From the NCBI RefSeq assembly GCF_963576615.1, contig NC_088713.1:41814776-41878775 (forward strand): a stretch of DNA of 64,000 bases, written 5' to 3'. A program made the translations under genes and the position numbers. Origin of the DNA: Watersipora subatra (taxonomy: Eukaryota; Bryozoa; Gymnolaemata; Cheilostomatida; Watersiporidae). The notes beneath the pieces were generated by a model, which saw only the letters and a list, made by a program, of their open reading frames with translations, had not been told where the DNA came from and searched no databases. Shown piece by piece: positions 20,537 through 33,299 of the stretch (positions within the stretch are counted from its first letter, which is position 1; the number at the start of each line of letters is the position of its first letter).

Positions 20537-22744
20537 TATATATATTATGTACATAAGAAAAATGGCATGACTATCTAGCTTTTTTTGGTTTTATATTAAT
20601 TGACTTTCCAGTTGTACTGTGTCCAATCTTTTTGGTCCAAAACCCGGTGTAAAGATCGTAGACTCGCTTACAATGTAAATAATTCATTCCGAGAATGTTT
20701 ACATTTGGCAGGTTTCATATAATACGGGCGGTAACAAAATGTATGTAAACAGCATAATCTGTAACAAGATCTTCTCAACCTCATCTCTTTGACCTTTCAA
20801 AATGAAAAAAAAAACTTGACTTCCTAGTTTAATTTTACTGTACAGTAACTGTGGCTTTATTGATTTGTATTGACAACTTTTCCTTTGTTTTTTTTTTTCA
20901 TTTACCCTTGTTTTGGGGGCACAGATTTCCAGTAATTTTACAGTAAGTTAAAGGGAACATAAACTTTCAATGTCAAATTGAATCGATTGTTCTTAATTTT
21001 TTCTACAGCAAAGTCTATGCTACGAAGAAAATATATTGTATACACCTAATATAACTTATAAAAAGTATATATAATAGATTCTACTATACGTCGTTTTCTT
21101 TTTCAAGTGTTATTCAAATTGAATTTGAGAACTTGCACCGACTTGCCGCTTTATGTTGTGTGGAATTTGTTACGCAATAAAAAGCGAAAACCTCACAGAA
21201 ATTCTTCAGAAATGTTCAGAGAACAGAAATATTCAGTGGAGTTTATGTAAAAGGTTCACATTATAGGACCGTCCACTGTATCATGTAGCAAAACAGAAAC
21301 ATGACAAGTGTAGCAACTGATACAATATTGATGCTTTTATAAGAAAGATAAATATTTAACAATATCTCACCTCATTAAACTCCAGTTAGGTGATTGTCAG
21401 TGTTCAGACTGATTTGCACTGCTGGTTTGGCAGAGAGCGCAATTCAAGGTTGCATGCTATTCCTGTTACAACTAGGGCCGTTACCGGGAGTTATACCTCA
21501 ACCCTACTGTTCCCAGGTCATGCGCCCTAAATCATTATGCTACAGCTGTTTCTCAATTGATAATATTATAAAAACTTTTATCTAAAGCAATATTACAAAA
21601 GTCGAATCTTTAAGGTCGAGTGTCCTATTGGTTACTATCGATAGCACTTTTTGGCAATTTGAACCCTCCCCTCTTGCTCTCAGGTCAAATGCTCCAAATC
21701 GCTACAGTTTGATATGATTGGTCCCAATATATTCACACTCACCAGACAGTTTAAATTATAACTCGATGTGGTGTTTGTTGTAGATGAGTTTGATGCCGGT
21801 TAGAAAGGAATGAACATTGCCACCTCTTCCAGAAAAGATTATATACAGGTATAGTAGTAGTTTACATCAAAGTTCAGCAAGCACTCAGTTGATTTACCTT
21901 CAATAAACAAGGAAAAAGTGTCCTACTTGTTTTAGTAGGTAAGACACTAGCTTTTACAGAATTTTCTTCAAGTTGTCTACATTGCTGATGATTAAAGTTG
22001 GTATCTAATGGCTGAACTCATTACTAATCTGGTAGTTCATCACTTAACAAAGCCTCCTATTAGCTTTAATGTTTTTCTAAGCAGGTTTTTTGTTAATGAC
22101 AGCCAATTATGTCCATGCTTTTTAATATATCAGTAAGACGTCTACCAGTTGGTGATTTGATGACCATACTAGGCATTATGTAAACGAATAGAGGTGTTTC
22201 GAAGGAACAGATTAAGATAGTGCCGGAATAGAGGAGCTATTAAAATATGTATTCTGTATGGCGAAAACTCATTTTTATCATAGTCAGAGTAAAACAAACG
22301 TTTTATATTCCACTAAATATACCGCTATAGAGCCTTTTAATTACTGTGACCATTAAACTTAGGCTTTAAAAGCATTTTCATTTTTGCCTTTTTTATTCCT
22401 GCACATTTGATTTTTGTTGAGTGAATTGATTCCAATTTGACAGTCAGTGTTTTTGTATTATTACGAGGGCTTTTAAAACAGTCTACAGTGTTTACATTAA
22501 ACGTTGGTCTGGGGTAGATAAAAATATCTAAAGATCTGGTTTTTGTGGACTATTTAGACTCATGACACATAGTTTGCTTGTCTACAGCAATATATTAAAC
22601 CTTCGACAGTGTCTGCTATTGTTTTATGTTACATCAGAGAAGCAATCAGTTTATTATAAGACAATCCAATTCATTATTTTGAACAACTTCTAATCTCAGG
22701 TTGTTGCTACAACAATGGGGATTGTTTGCCTATGTAAAACATCT
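20537..22744. other. Gene-free stretch
   Basis: No gene or transposon border was resolved between the pogo-like element and the 64-bp array. Confidence 0.4.
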
Positions 22745-23320
22745 CGTCACTCCATCTTTTTTATTTTGACCTCAAAATGAAGACTATCTGCCAATAATCT
22801 GCTCAAAAAAAATTGCATCACAGAATCTTTTCGGCTTCAAGATGAAGACTATCGGCCAATAATCTGCTCAAAAACACTTCGTCATGCAATCTTTTCGACC
22901 TTAACATGAAGAATATTTGCCAGTTATCTGCTTAAAAACATCGCATCACAGAATATTTTCGGCCTCAAGATGAAGACTATCTGCCAATAATCTGCTCAAA
23001 GAACACCTCGTCACACAATCTTTTTCAGCCTCAAGATGAAGACTATCGGCCAATAATCTGCTCAAAAACACTTCGTCACACAATCTTTTTCGGCCTCAAG
23101 ATGAAAACTATCTGCCAATAATCTGCTCAAAACACTTCGCCACACAATATTTTCAGCCTCAAGATGAAGACTATCTGCCAATAATCTGCTCAAAAAGCAC
23201 CTCGTCGCACAATCTTTTTTGCCTCAAGATGAAGACTATCTGCCAATAATCTGCTCAAAAAGCACCTCGTCACACAATCTTTTTTGCCTCAAGATGAAGA
23301 CTATCTATCCACAATCTTTA
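22745..23320. repeat. 64-bp tandem repeat, about 8.5 copies
   Basis: Unit: CCTCAAGATGAAGACTATCT, GCCAATAATCTGCTCAAAAA, CACTTCGTCACACAATCTTT, TTCGG. Copies differ by a few substitutions and 1-2 bp indels; the last is truncated at CTATCTATCC. Confidence 0.95.
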
Positions 23321-24343
23321 CAAGGGAAAACCTCATATCATACTCTTCTTGTTTTTGCCTCACATTCCAGAGTTAAGCCTTGTAGTGGCTTACAAATCTT
23401 CGTGAGATCGAAGTGAACGTTTTTTTAATAAAAACTAGCCTAGCACTCAACCCGAACACTTAAGTTACTATACGCACTGTTTGAACTAGCTGCGTCTTTA
23501 ATCAAGTGTGAAATGATAACAACAGGCCCTCAGATGAGGTGACAATACATGGCGCTAGGAATAACGGAGTGTTAAATTACTGTTGTATACACCAGACAAT
23601 GCATGCCTTGTGTTACAACATTGCTTTATTAGCATGCCTAGCGGCTGCCCGCTGACTTCATCGCCATCTAATATGTTGACCTTATCGGCAGCATTTCATT
23701 GAAGCCTTTATATAATCAGATTCCTTACAGCGGAGGTTGTTGTGAGTGCAATTTTCTATAATTTGCCATGCAGTTACGTCAGGCCAGTTCTTGAACCAGG
23801 CAAGTTTGCGTCATCTTCAAAACGGAAACAGCATAGACTCCGCAAGTCAATCGAGTTCTGTTACTCGCAAATTGTTATCGAATGTTTCATGGTCCCAAAA
23901 AGATGGAAACAACACTTGCGAATCATGCCTAAGAAATCACATGCAAGCTGTTCCATTTTAAACATTTTTCACTCTTCAGGCGTTCATATTTCTAAAGCGT
24001 CCTGCTAAGCGAGACAGGAGTGTGCCGCTATGAACTATGACCTACATGTAGAATTCCTTTTCTTTTTTAGCAGAGTGTGCGCACAATTCCAAATTTGCAG
24101 CATCCACACAGTGGAAACATTGAAGGGGCTCTTATTGGGTAACCAACCCCCATAAATACACTAGGTTTAATTTAATACGATTGGATTACTGTTACATAAG
24201 AAAACAACCATAGATTTTCATACTAGAAGCTGTGGGTTTTTTAATATTTCCAAGTTTGTTTCAATTTGAATGGAACCAGAGAACTTTTAGTAGTACTAAC
24301 TAATGTTTAGCTATACTGTTTACTATTGCTTTACTACGGTATA
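23321..24343. other. Gene-free stretch with a weak plus-strand frame
   Basis: Open frames at 23742-24008 include KRKQHRLRKSIEFCYSQ but overlap each other in two frames and have no splice or family support. Confidence 0.35.
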
Positions 24344-25069
24344 CAGTGTGCCCTCAGGTTACGACGACTCTGCTATACGATTGTTTCGCCTTACGACGTG
24401 AACACGATGTTTTTTCGCCTTCGCCATACGACAATTTTTCGCCATTAGATATTAGCAAAAGATTTCTCTCAAATTTGGCAGTCGGTGTACTAACTACCTC
24501 GGGATAACGAAGACGTTGATATGCTATTCGCCGAAATTCCTCCTACAGCCCATGAAAGAGATACTACGATGCTCACTCTCTCCCAGTAGCGTTATTTGTT
24601 ATTAGTTATAGGAAAACGAAACCGGAAACAGAGGTGATAACATTTTAGCCAATAGAGAAAGTTCAAGTTCAGTAAAATAATTAAATATACCTACTAAAAC
24701 CTAGCTTTAAGTTTCTGTTTAGTAGGCTGAATTAATTTAAATTAGATTCAATGTTATGCGTCTGTCTCGAAGGTAAGAACTTCCTACGGTACGTACTGCG
24801 CATAGTACATTGTAATGTTACATTTTATTGCAGATCATAACTAATAAATACACTAAAGTTACTGTTAGGAACTATAGTTACCAAGGTTAACATATTATTT
24901 TGTTCCTAATTTTTAATATGTACAGTATATATATAAAATTTTGATGATTTTTACCAGCGGATGATCGCATTAGATAATTACTATAGGTTTCTAAACCCCT
25001 CTATATGACATTCTCGCCGTACGATGCCAACACTGGAACGAATTAAAATCGTACGTCGAGGGCTCACTT
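24344..25069. mobile_element. pogo/mariner-like element, second family
   Basis: Left end CAGTGTGCCCTCAGGTTACG after TA, right end the inverse of a diverged copy (ACGTCGAGGGCTCACTTT) before TA. Inside are repeated 'TACGACAATTTTTCGCC' type segments. No coding capacity seen. Confidence 0.7.
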
Positions 25070-25816
25070 TACTATGGCTACTGCTATAGCTGTTCACTAG
25101 CTCATTTTAGCTAATTGTGTCAATTGTAGCAATACTTTGAGGCTTTTCGTTCGACCAACAACTTGGGCTTAAATATCTCTGGATATGAAATATCACCTGG
25201 ATCGGTTAGGGTTTTGGTCACATTCCAATCCATAACTCATGGATGATTAACAAAACTCTGGTGATAGCCAATACTGAAGTACATGTTCAGAGAAGATGAA
25301 TAATATAATATATTAGCAGCTATAAACCAGCGTTTCACCAGTTTGAAATGTCCGTATTTCATCTTACCAGCCACGTCCATTAAGTATAGATGTTGGTTAT
25401 AGGTCATTTAGTGGCTGATCAATCAACACTTTTCTCAGCGGCATAACTTGACATGATGACATGATTTTTTGAAATGGCCTCTTTAAAGAAAAGGAAAAAT
25501 ATGATCTCAGCACACAGTTTTTCACTTTAGTTTCCACTATGGTCTGATAAAACTACCATTTTTATAAATGCTCTATTTCCAGCTGACTTTGTTTCAGCAA
25601 TAGCAGCATGCACTCGTAATAGTAGATCTCTACGAGGATGCATATCTCATTCGAACAAATTGATACCTGCTTAGTTATTTTAACATAAAACATCCACAGC
25701 AGTTACTATCCATCCCTTTAACTCTTATCAATGAGCATTCTGCTGCTTGGTTTTTTCAACACTCTTGGTACCTAGTTGATTGTTTAATTGGTCACAAATA
25801 TGTCACAATCAACTAT

Positions 25817-26498
25817 CACTATGTTTCCATGGTGCGCAGTACTGCGAAGCAGCCCCCTCCGAAGTCGAGAGGATTGTACGTTTCCATGCTGCGCAGTGGT
25901 TTTCAGCAAATACCGCAAATTAGCCAGAGAAGAGAAATTGTATAAATCGAATCGCCTGATGGAGAAATAGAATCGATCACGGATACCGAACGTCATAAAC
26001 GGTCTTTTTATGATTCTGTCGTCATTATACTTTTATTTACAATACACATTCACAAGGTTTTACAAACCTTAACACACTTTTTACATAGTAAGATATTTTT
26101 AATAAAGTATTTTCAAGTAATATATTATTTAAACGTTAATTTAGGACTTGCCACCTATTTTTCGAAAAGTGTTGGCATCAATAACAAAGTCCAGGAAAGT
26201 AATCACCTCATCATCCTCTTGAATGCAGACCATAATTAAATTTAGGTGAAAGAAGATCGGAAGAATAGTAAAAAAACAAGATTAGCAGGACAACCTTTGT
26301 ACTAGTTTATGGCCCTCGAAGAATCCGTCTCCACGGCATGAGAGCTATGCGCAGCCACTGCGCAGTCGCTGTTTCCTTGCTGCGAATTTGCACTGGCTTC
26401 GCACTGATCAGTGCGCAGTGATTTCAGTGCGAAGACGCCGTTTCCATGATTCGGAGATAGCGCAACTCCGAAGCACTGCGCATCATGGAAACATAGAG
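25817..26498. mobile_element. MITE with CACTATGTTTCCATG ends, copy 1
   Basis: 682 bp; ends CACTATGTTTCCATGGTGCG and the inverse of CTCTATGTTTCCATGATGCG; further GTTTCCATG segments inside. Flanking triplets are TAT and AAT, a possible decayed 3-bp duplication. ORFs inside are shadows of the inverted ends. Confidence 0.7.
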
Positions 26499-26883
26499 AA
26501 TGTTTCAATGATCACAACCACGCAAAATTAGGACCAGTGTTATCTTTTATTTCAGTCAGTCATAGAAACTAGTTTAACATCTTATATCATTGTCTTCTAG
26601 TTTGTCAAATCTACATGAACAATTGTCAGATTCTAATAGCCAATTGGCTCAACCAATAGCTGAAGAATTCTGATAATTATTTTATTTATTGGCCTTGGAG
26701 ATGTAGGCTCATATTAATTAGCAACGATATTATCGCTGATGGAATTAAAACAAGACAATATGCCATGTATATATAGAATATATATAATACATATAGATCA
26801 ATTATTGGACTAAATATTGTTATCATTACTTTTATAGGTCTATTATGTGTTTTTTTTGAAAAAAAGACAGCGAATAAGCTTGT

Positions 26884-27866
26884 TTGTCATATATGGAAAT
26901 AACAAGCATATAGACTGGGTTGTAATATATCTGAATAATAAGCTTGAAGACTGGGTTGTAATATATCTGAATAATAAGCTTATAGACTGGGTTGTAATAT
27001 ATCTGAATAACAAGCATATAGACTGGGTTGATATATATCTGAATAATAAGCTTATAGACTGGGTTGTAATATATCTGAATAATAAGCTTATATACTGTGT
27101 TGTAATATATCTGAATAACAAGCATATAAACTGGGTTGTAATATATCTGAATAACAGGCATATAGACCGGGTTGTAATATATTTGAATAACTAGCTTATA
27201 GACTCGGTTGTAATATATCTGAATAACAAGCTTATAGACTGTGTTGTAATATATCTGAATAACAAGCGTATAGACTGGGTTGTAATATATCTGAATAACA
27301 AGCATATAGACAGGATTGTAATATATCTGAATAACAAGCATATACACTGGGTTGTAATATATCTGAATAACAAGCATATAGACTGTGTTGTAATATACCT
27401 GAATAATAAGCTTATAAACTGTGTTGTAATATATCTGAATAACAAGCATATAGACTGGGTTGTAATATATCTGAATAACAAGCTTATATATTGGGCTGTA
27501 ATATATCTGAATAACAAGCATATATACTGTGTTGTAATATATCTGAATAATAAGCTTATAAACTGTGTTGTAATATATCTGAATAACAAGCATATAGACT
27601 GGGTTGTAATATATCTGAATAACAAGCATATAAACAAGATTGTAATATATCTGAATAACAAGCATATACACTGGGTTGTAATATATCTGAATAACAAGCA
27701 TATAAACTGTGTTGTAATATATCTGAATAACAAGCATATAGACTGGGTTGTAATATATCTGAATAACAAGCTTATATATTGGGCTGTAATATATCTGAAT
27801 AACAAGCATATAGACTGTGTTGTAATATATCTGAATAACAAGCATATAGCTTGTTATTCAAGTATC
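26884..27866. repeat. 36-bp minisatellite, about 26 copies
   Basis: Unit GACTGGGTTGTAATATATCT + GAATAACAAGCATATA, repeated head to tail with a few substitutions; some neighbouring groups of units repeat as blocks (AACAAGCATATA versus AATAAGCTTATA variants alternate). 36 bp is divisible by three, so a 337-codon minus-strand frame stays open; it is a shadow. The right end closes with GAATAACAAGCATATAGC facing its complement TTGTTATTCA. Confidence 0.96.
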
Positions 27867-28387
27867 CTATATGAACAAAACAGAAATGTGGATGCAGTTA
27901 TTTTGGAATTTAAATTTCCGACTTTCCTGGTACTTCAGCCAGTGCTAGACAGTTAATATTTCAACACTCGATTTTAAATTGTCTCCACCTGTTTTGGTTG
28001 AACCTAAATATAATCGAAAGTATTATTAAACAGTATGTCTCAAAAAGTAGGCAGTGGTTAAGGTTTCATAGAGGTGTTTTTATAGTTGAAGTTTTACTTT
28101 TCCACTTGTAGGTTGCACTGACCTATAACTGACGTATGTCAGTCTCCTTAACCCTTTAGGCAAACAAAAATTAGCACAATGCAGATTACTATACAAATTT
28201 GATTGAACTCATAATACTGACTAGTTTTTATTTGCTCGGAAATCGTTTGTTATCGGAACTGTATTTATGACCTTGCCATACAATAAAAATTGATACGTCG
28301 GTATTCAGTATTATTGACTAGAGCAGATTGTATGATAAAGCTTTTGAAATAATTTCACAGTTGTTTGTATTGTGTATTATTAATGTT

Positions 28388-28610
28388 ACTAGTATGCTGA
28401 TAGTCCCGTGAGAGATCGTCGTGTGTAGTAAGTATATGCGTGATTATTCCCAATACAGCAAGGCGGTCGCGTGGCGTCATTGGTAGTGTGCATGGCTGCA
28501 AAGTCAGATATCTGAGTGCTATTTCTGTGTCATGTGTTTTTTAAAATCTTCAAGCGTGACTTTGGATGCACCTGACTCTTATTATAGTAAAATATTTGAT
28601 TCTCTTAGTA
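28388..28610 (+). mobile_element. tRNA-derived SINE, nearly full length
   Basis: In order: GTCCCGTGAGAGATCGTCGT, TGATTATTCCCAATACAGCA, an A-box-like GGCGTCATTGGTAGTGTGC, a B-box-like TATCTGAGTGCTATT, and a tail CTGACTCTTATTATAGTAAA. Defines the family structure: leader, tRNA-like centre, tail. Confidence 0.65.
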
Positions 28611-28829
28611 TACATAGAGAAGAGTTCATAAATTGGAATTAATTTCAGATACCATGAAGCCTTTCAAGTTTTGATCTAGAATGAGTTATATTCATGACCT
28701 TTAAAAATATTCCACTGTGCTTTAAGTGCAGATTTTAGAGTCTTATTTTGTCCATTAGCTATCTTAGTTTTTAAAATGTCTTCTTATCATTGGTACAACT
28801 CAAAATGAGGCATTCTATTTTACGCTAGA

Positions 28830-29551
28830 CAGCCCTATCTTGACATATGGGTGCTCCAATATACGAGAAACTCGAGATATGAGCTGAATTTCAAGCACGT
28901 TTCTTTCTTGAGATATGAGCCGGTTCTCGATGGCCGCCATATGGTCAAGTACGCGAGAAGCCACTTTTGAGAACAGCATCCATAGGTCTTTCACCTCGAA
29001 TCAGTTTGAAAGAAGTTTTTAAAAGGTAGGCTAAAAGATATAGTGAACCCAAGGCAAAACGCGGCTAACCAGAAAATTACTAAAAAATAGAAGACAAAAT
29101 TAAAGTTAGTTTTTTGAAAGCTTAAAACTTAGCTTCAAGTGTGTGTTTAGTAGGTTAAGTTCATTCAAGTTAAATTCAAAGTTTCTACTACACAGGGTCA
29201 CAATAGTGTACCGAACACGTTGCTCTCCACTCTCTCTTAGGCGTCCGTTATCCACAATGTCTGTTTCAAAGGTATAAACTCCATTAAGTAGTGTACATAG
29301 TGATGCTACATTTTATTGCAGACCGTAACAACTAAATAGGTATTTGTTACTTTTTTAGCGCGTGTACTGAATTACAACTAAAATTACGTTTTTGCACAGG
29401 AATATTCAGTTTAGGGGTTTTTTCAGTGTGTGCCAATAGATTAATTTGTACATAAATATTTTATGTTGGAAATAATGCCATGAGACGTGAGTAAATTGAC
29501 ATACGAGCTCAGCCTACAAACGCATTAAGCTCCTATGTCGAGGTATGACTG
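28830..29551. mobile_element. pogo/mariner-like element, diverged relative of 24344-25069
   Basis: Ends CAGCCCTATCTTGACATATG and, inverted, CAGTCATACCTCGACATAGG, with TA kept on the right. The middle (GTGTTTAGTAGGTTAAG..TCTGTTTCAAAGGTA) matches the middle of 24344-25069, so the two are relatives. Confidence 0.65.
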
Positions 29552-30542
29552 TAGTTTGATTTTCCGTTTTTACTAGCTGTTAATGAAGTAAGTCTTTTTC
29601 GAGTTTAACTATAAATATTTCTTTCTCGGTATCACATTCTGAGTCAATTTATTTTGTAACATCGTTATCGAAGGATAGCTACTTTCTATAAATTATAGTA
29701 AGTTTTTCAGATTTCTATGTAAAAGATGAAATCCCATGTTATCCAATCTCTTGACGCTTTGATATTGATATCTCAGCTACGTGTTGTGTTCGTACATTTG
29801 GGATATTGTTTCCATATCATGATAGGTTATGCAAGCAAATCACATTTAAAAACCAGAGCTTCTTTTAGGTGGCAGATATGTACCAATGGATAATGCCACC
29901 CTACTAGTGGCACTGACACTAGATGTCTTCAACTAATACTCCTAACCAAATGAGTCAGTTGACTGACAGTCACTATAACCTACAACATTGTTGACAAGTG
30001 TCAGCAAGTTAGGTGGCACATATGTCCATAACCAACAAATTTAGGCATTGTCGACAGGTGTCAACATGTTTTTTGACACATGTCAGGATAGGCTATCAAC
30101 TTATATAAAATCTAAAGCTGTGGGAGGGTAATGTAGCTTCACCACTCGCATATGCTAACTGAAAATACAAGGTTTTCAGTAGGTTGAGTTTGCTGCCGAC
30201 TAGTCATCAAGCTTGTCATGTCCCGCCTCTTATTATGCAGCACCTCGTATTACGGGCTGTTGAAAGGGCTTCAAGGCTTATCTCAAATTGAATAGAACTA
30301 GATTACGTTGTGTGTTTGTTGTCGTCTGATCTTAAGTCCAGTTGAATTCATTCAAACAAAACTAATCAAAGGCCTTGATTTAATCATACGGGTTCTCTGT
30401 AAGGCTTAAATTCATGGTTGTTAGTACTAGAGCCCCCTGTGACATTTCGGAATCAGGACATGTAATTAGGTTAGCCAATGATTGTAGGAGAAATGCCATT
30501 GGTGAATTGTTCTGCTTTTGTGTACTCCAAACCACTTCAACA

Positions 30543-30992
30543 TTAAAGATGAACTCGTACCAAATTTTTTGTAGATTTTATCAACCATTATCGGTATTTT
30601 TCTATGATTTGCGATTGGTTTTGATGTTTGAATTGATCTGACTGCCAGGATGTTTCAAGATTAAAATTGCCTAAAAACTTGATCGTGGTTAAAACTCTCA
30701 GACGAAAGACCAAAATGACGTCATTAGTTGCGATCGTTGCTATAATTAATATCGGCTATTGCGTTCAAGTTGTAGCGTTACTCGTCTCTATTCCGTTGGT
30801 CTCTTCACAACTATAGATGTCTTAATCGCACTTTCGCTTGATCTGAGCGTTTTGACCTCGATGAAGTTGTGACGATTTTAATCTCGAAACATCCCGGCAA
30901 TCAGAATACCTCAATACATCAAAACAATTGCAAATGATTGATTAATACCGATACTTTTTGATATAATCTACTATTTGTGTAAGTTAGTCTCA
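30543..30992. mobile_element. Long-TIR foldback family ('GCCAGGATGTTTCAAG' family), copy 1
   Basis: About 450 bp; the arm TTAAAGATGAACT..GATTTTATC..TTTTTCTAT..GCCAGGATGTTTCAAG is mirrored at the other end (CGAAACATCCCGGCAATC .. TTGATATAATCTAC). The central part has TGACGTCATTAG. No coding capacity. Confidence 0.75.
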
Positions 30993-31625
30993 GAAGACTA
31001 GGTTGAAAGACAGATACTAAACTCAGTTGACTACTAGGCCTATCCTTCGTTTTTTCGTGACCTTCATTTTATCGTTGTCGGCCACCTTTATAGACAATTT
31101 TATCATTAAAAACATGAAGCTTTTGCAATAAATGTTTGAAAACGATGCTGTTGTTTGCAATTTTTTTATATTATCAAAACAACATCAACAAGTACTATTA
31201 AATAAAAAAACCGATTGTTTTCTACAAATATGGCGGCTTTTCATGAACGAGCCCATGTGCAAACGGCTTGATGATGTAAAAAAAACGATGGATAGAAGTT
31301 ATAGTAGTCAGTTGTCCAACGCTGCTGTTGATGATGAGTTTGGTCTACGTATCCGTTCTCTCCAATGTTTCTGTTCCGGTGTAGACTCTGCCAAGATTCA
31401 ATGGAGATTTCATCATTTTCCCGATTCTTTCATAAAGTGTCTTTATATCTCATCTTTGGACGCTCTATGAGTATCCTATGCGAGTTGAAAATAGAGTGTG
31501 AGTCGGTCCTGTCTGTTGGCATGTCTTGTCTACCTGAGAAATCTACTTGTGAACATGAAATACATGCTTGGTAGTAAAGTTACTTTTAGAGTCTTTCCAT
31601 ATGATGAAATCTATCATCAGCATAT

Positions 31626-32002
31626 CACAATGTTTCCATGACGCGCATGATGCGCAAATTTGAGCCAATCCGCGAGTTAACTGCATCATGGAAACAGCAT
31701 GAATCCGTCGTGCCTGCGAATAAGGGCAACAGCACTTGCAAATGATGCGCACGAAAATACCGTGCCAGCTATTTAATTTTCGACATTTTCAATACTTCCG
31801 TTTGTCCTTTCTCAATCGACTTTCACGCACTTGCGTCGCTAACATGTGAGAGGCTAATTATTAACTTATAGCATACAATTCCTTACCTTTTTTCAACAAG
31901 GCGCCGGAATCAATCGGCATCATGTGAATGTCCATGGAAACACTTGATTCGCGTGGTACCACGACTCCAAATCCGCATGATGCGCTTCATGGAAATATAG
32001 TG
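31626..32002. mobile_element. MITE with CACTATGTTTCCATG ends, copy 2
   Basis: 377 bp from CACAATGTTTCCATGACGCG to the inverse CACTATATTTCCATGAAGCG, flanked by exact TAT triplets. Internal GCATCATGGAAACAGC repeats the end sequence. Confidence 0.72.
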
Positions 32003-32840
32003 TATTACTAAATCATTTCACAGCTTCCATCATTCAGTATTGCGTTGTATCTTAAAGATATGCTCAGACAAAAAAGCCTTCTGCGCCTTCTCGATTTGAT
32101 ATGAGCTGCCACCATTTGATGTTGAGTCCCTGTTTCATTATATGTTCACTACTATAGCCTCAAAACTTTGTCCTAACCCAACAAAATGCTTGTTTTGTGG
32201 GATAGCCTACAGTTCCTCCTAACACTATTCAAACATTCCTAAGTTATAAGCATAAGCATAACATACCAAAGTTATGCTCACTTTGAAAAAGTAAGATTTC
32301 GTAGTTTTTCAATGTATCACGCTGTTATTTCTCTTTCAGGTTTTTTAATTACAGCTCCATTTTAAACTAGCAAATGTAAGCTATGTTGTTATCACGCACT
32401 CGGTCAGGAGGCCAGATGTAAAGTTCTTTATCTCTCAGTATCACTCATAAATTACAACCATTTGTCTGCATTCTCGGTAACGCAAGTAAACATCAATCAC
32501 AGATAATCCTACGACATTTGGTCTAGGGAGATTGGCACAGACTCCATCATAGCGTTAGTTGGGGATATATTAATTTGACAGGTGACATTTAAAAACAAAT
32601 TTCTCCAATATGAGGTTGCCCTGTTTACCAGAGAGTTATTCACTGCCGTCTTCCATCATCCTATGCATATCAGACATGCCTTAAATCTCACTCTGTCATG
32701 TAGAGTTTCGAGTGTGAGCGGATATTATTAGTTGTTAGTTAAGAATCTTCATGTACTTGTGTTTTGCTGAAAGGTTGATTTGATGCCTACCATTTCATCG
32801 GAAGTTTCCTTACTGATTACTGTTTGCAAATTTGCCAACA

Positions 32841-33299
32841 TTTAAAGATGAACTTGTCCAAAATTTTTAGTAGATTTCATGAGGAAATATTTGATATTTT
32901 TCTATCATTTGAGATTGTTTTCGATGTTAGAAGTGATCTGACTGCCAGAATACTTCAAGATTAAAATCGACAAAACTTGGTTGCAGTTAAAACGTTCAGA
33001 TCAAGGGGAAGTGCGATTATGACATCTATAATTGCCAAAAGACTGACAGAATGGAGACACATAACGCTGCAACTTAACACAATAGTCGACAACAACGATC
33101 GCAACGATAACAACTAGTGACATCATCTCGCATGAATTTTATTTCTGAGTATTTTAATCATAATGAAGTATGTTTGATTTTATTCCTGAAACGTTCTGGA
33201 AGTCAGATCACCTCAAACATCAAAAACAGCCTCAAAAGATAGTAAAATATCGATCATTTTGGATAAAATCTACTAAAGTTTTATCCAAGTTTATCATTA
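32841..33299. mobile_element. Long-TIR foldback family, copy 2
   Basis: Best preserved copy, about 459 bp: starts TTTAAAGATGAACTTGTCC and ends in the inverse (CCAAGTTTATCATTAA), with both arms carrying the GATCTGACTGCCAGAATACT / AACGTTCTGGAAGTCAGATC mirror pair. Confidence 0.78.

Noticed and set aside
26832..27845. 337-codon minus-strand ORF (repeating MLVIQIYYNPVY)
   Set aside because: It is the translation of a 36-bp minisatellite; open frames on both strands follow from a period divisible by three.
26884..27866. CRISPR-like appearance of 36-bp direct repeats
   Set aside because: The units are directly adjacent with no unique spacers, and the genome is eukaryotic.
31132..31470. 112-codon plus-strand ORF
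   Set aside because: Low-complexity start, no recognisable domain, no splice sites with matching phase; kept only as a remote possibility for a 5' UTR exon of the SxIP gene.
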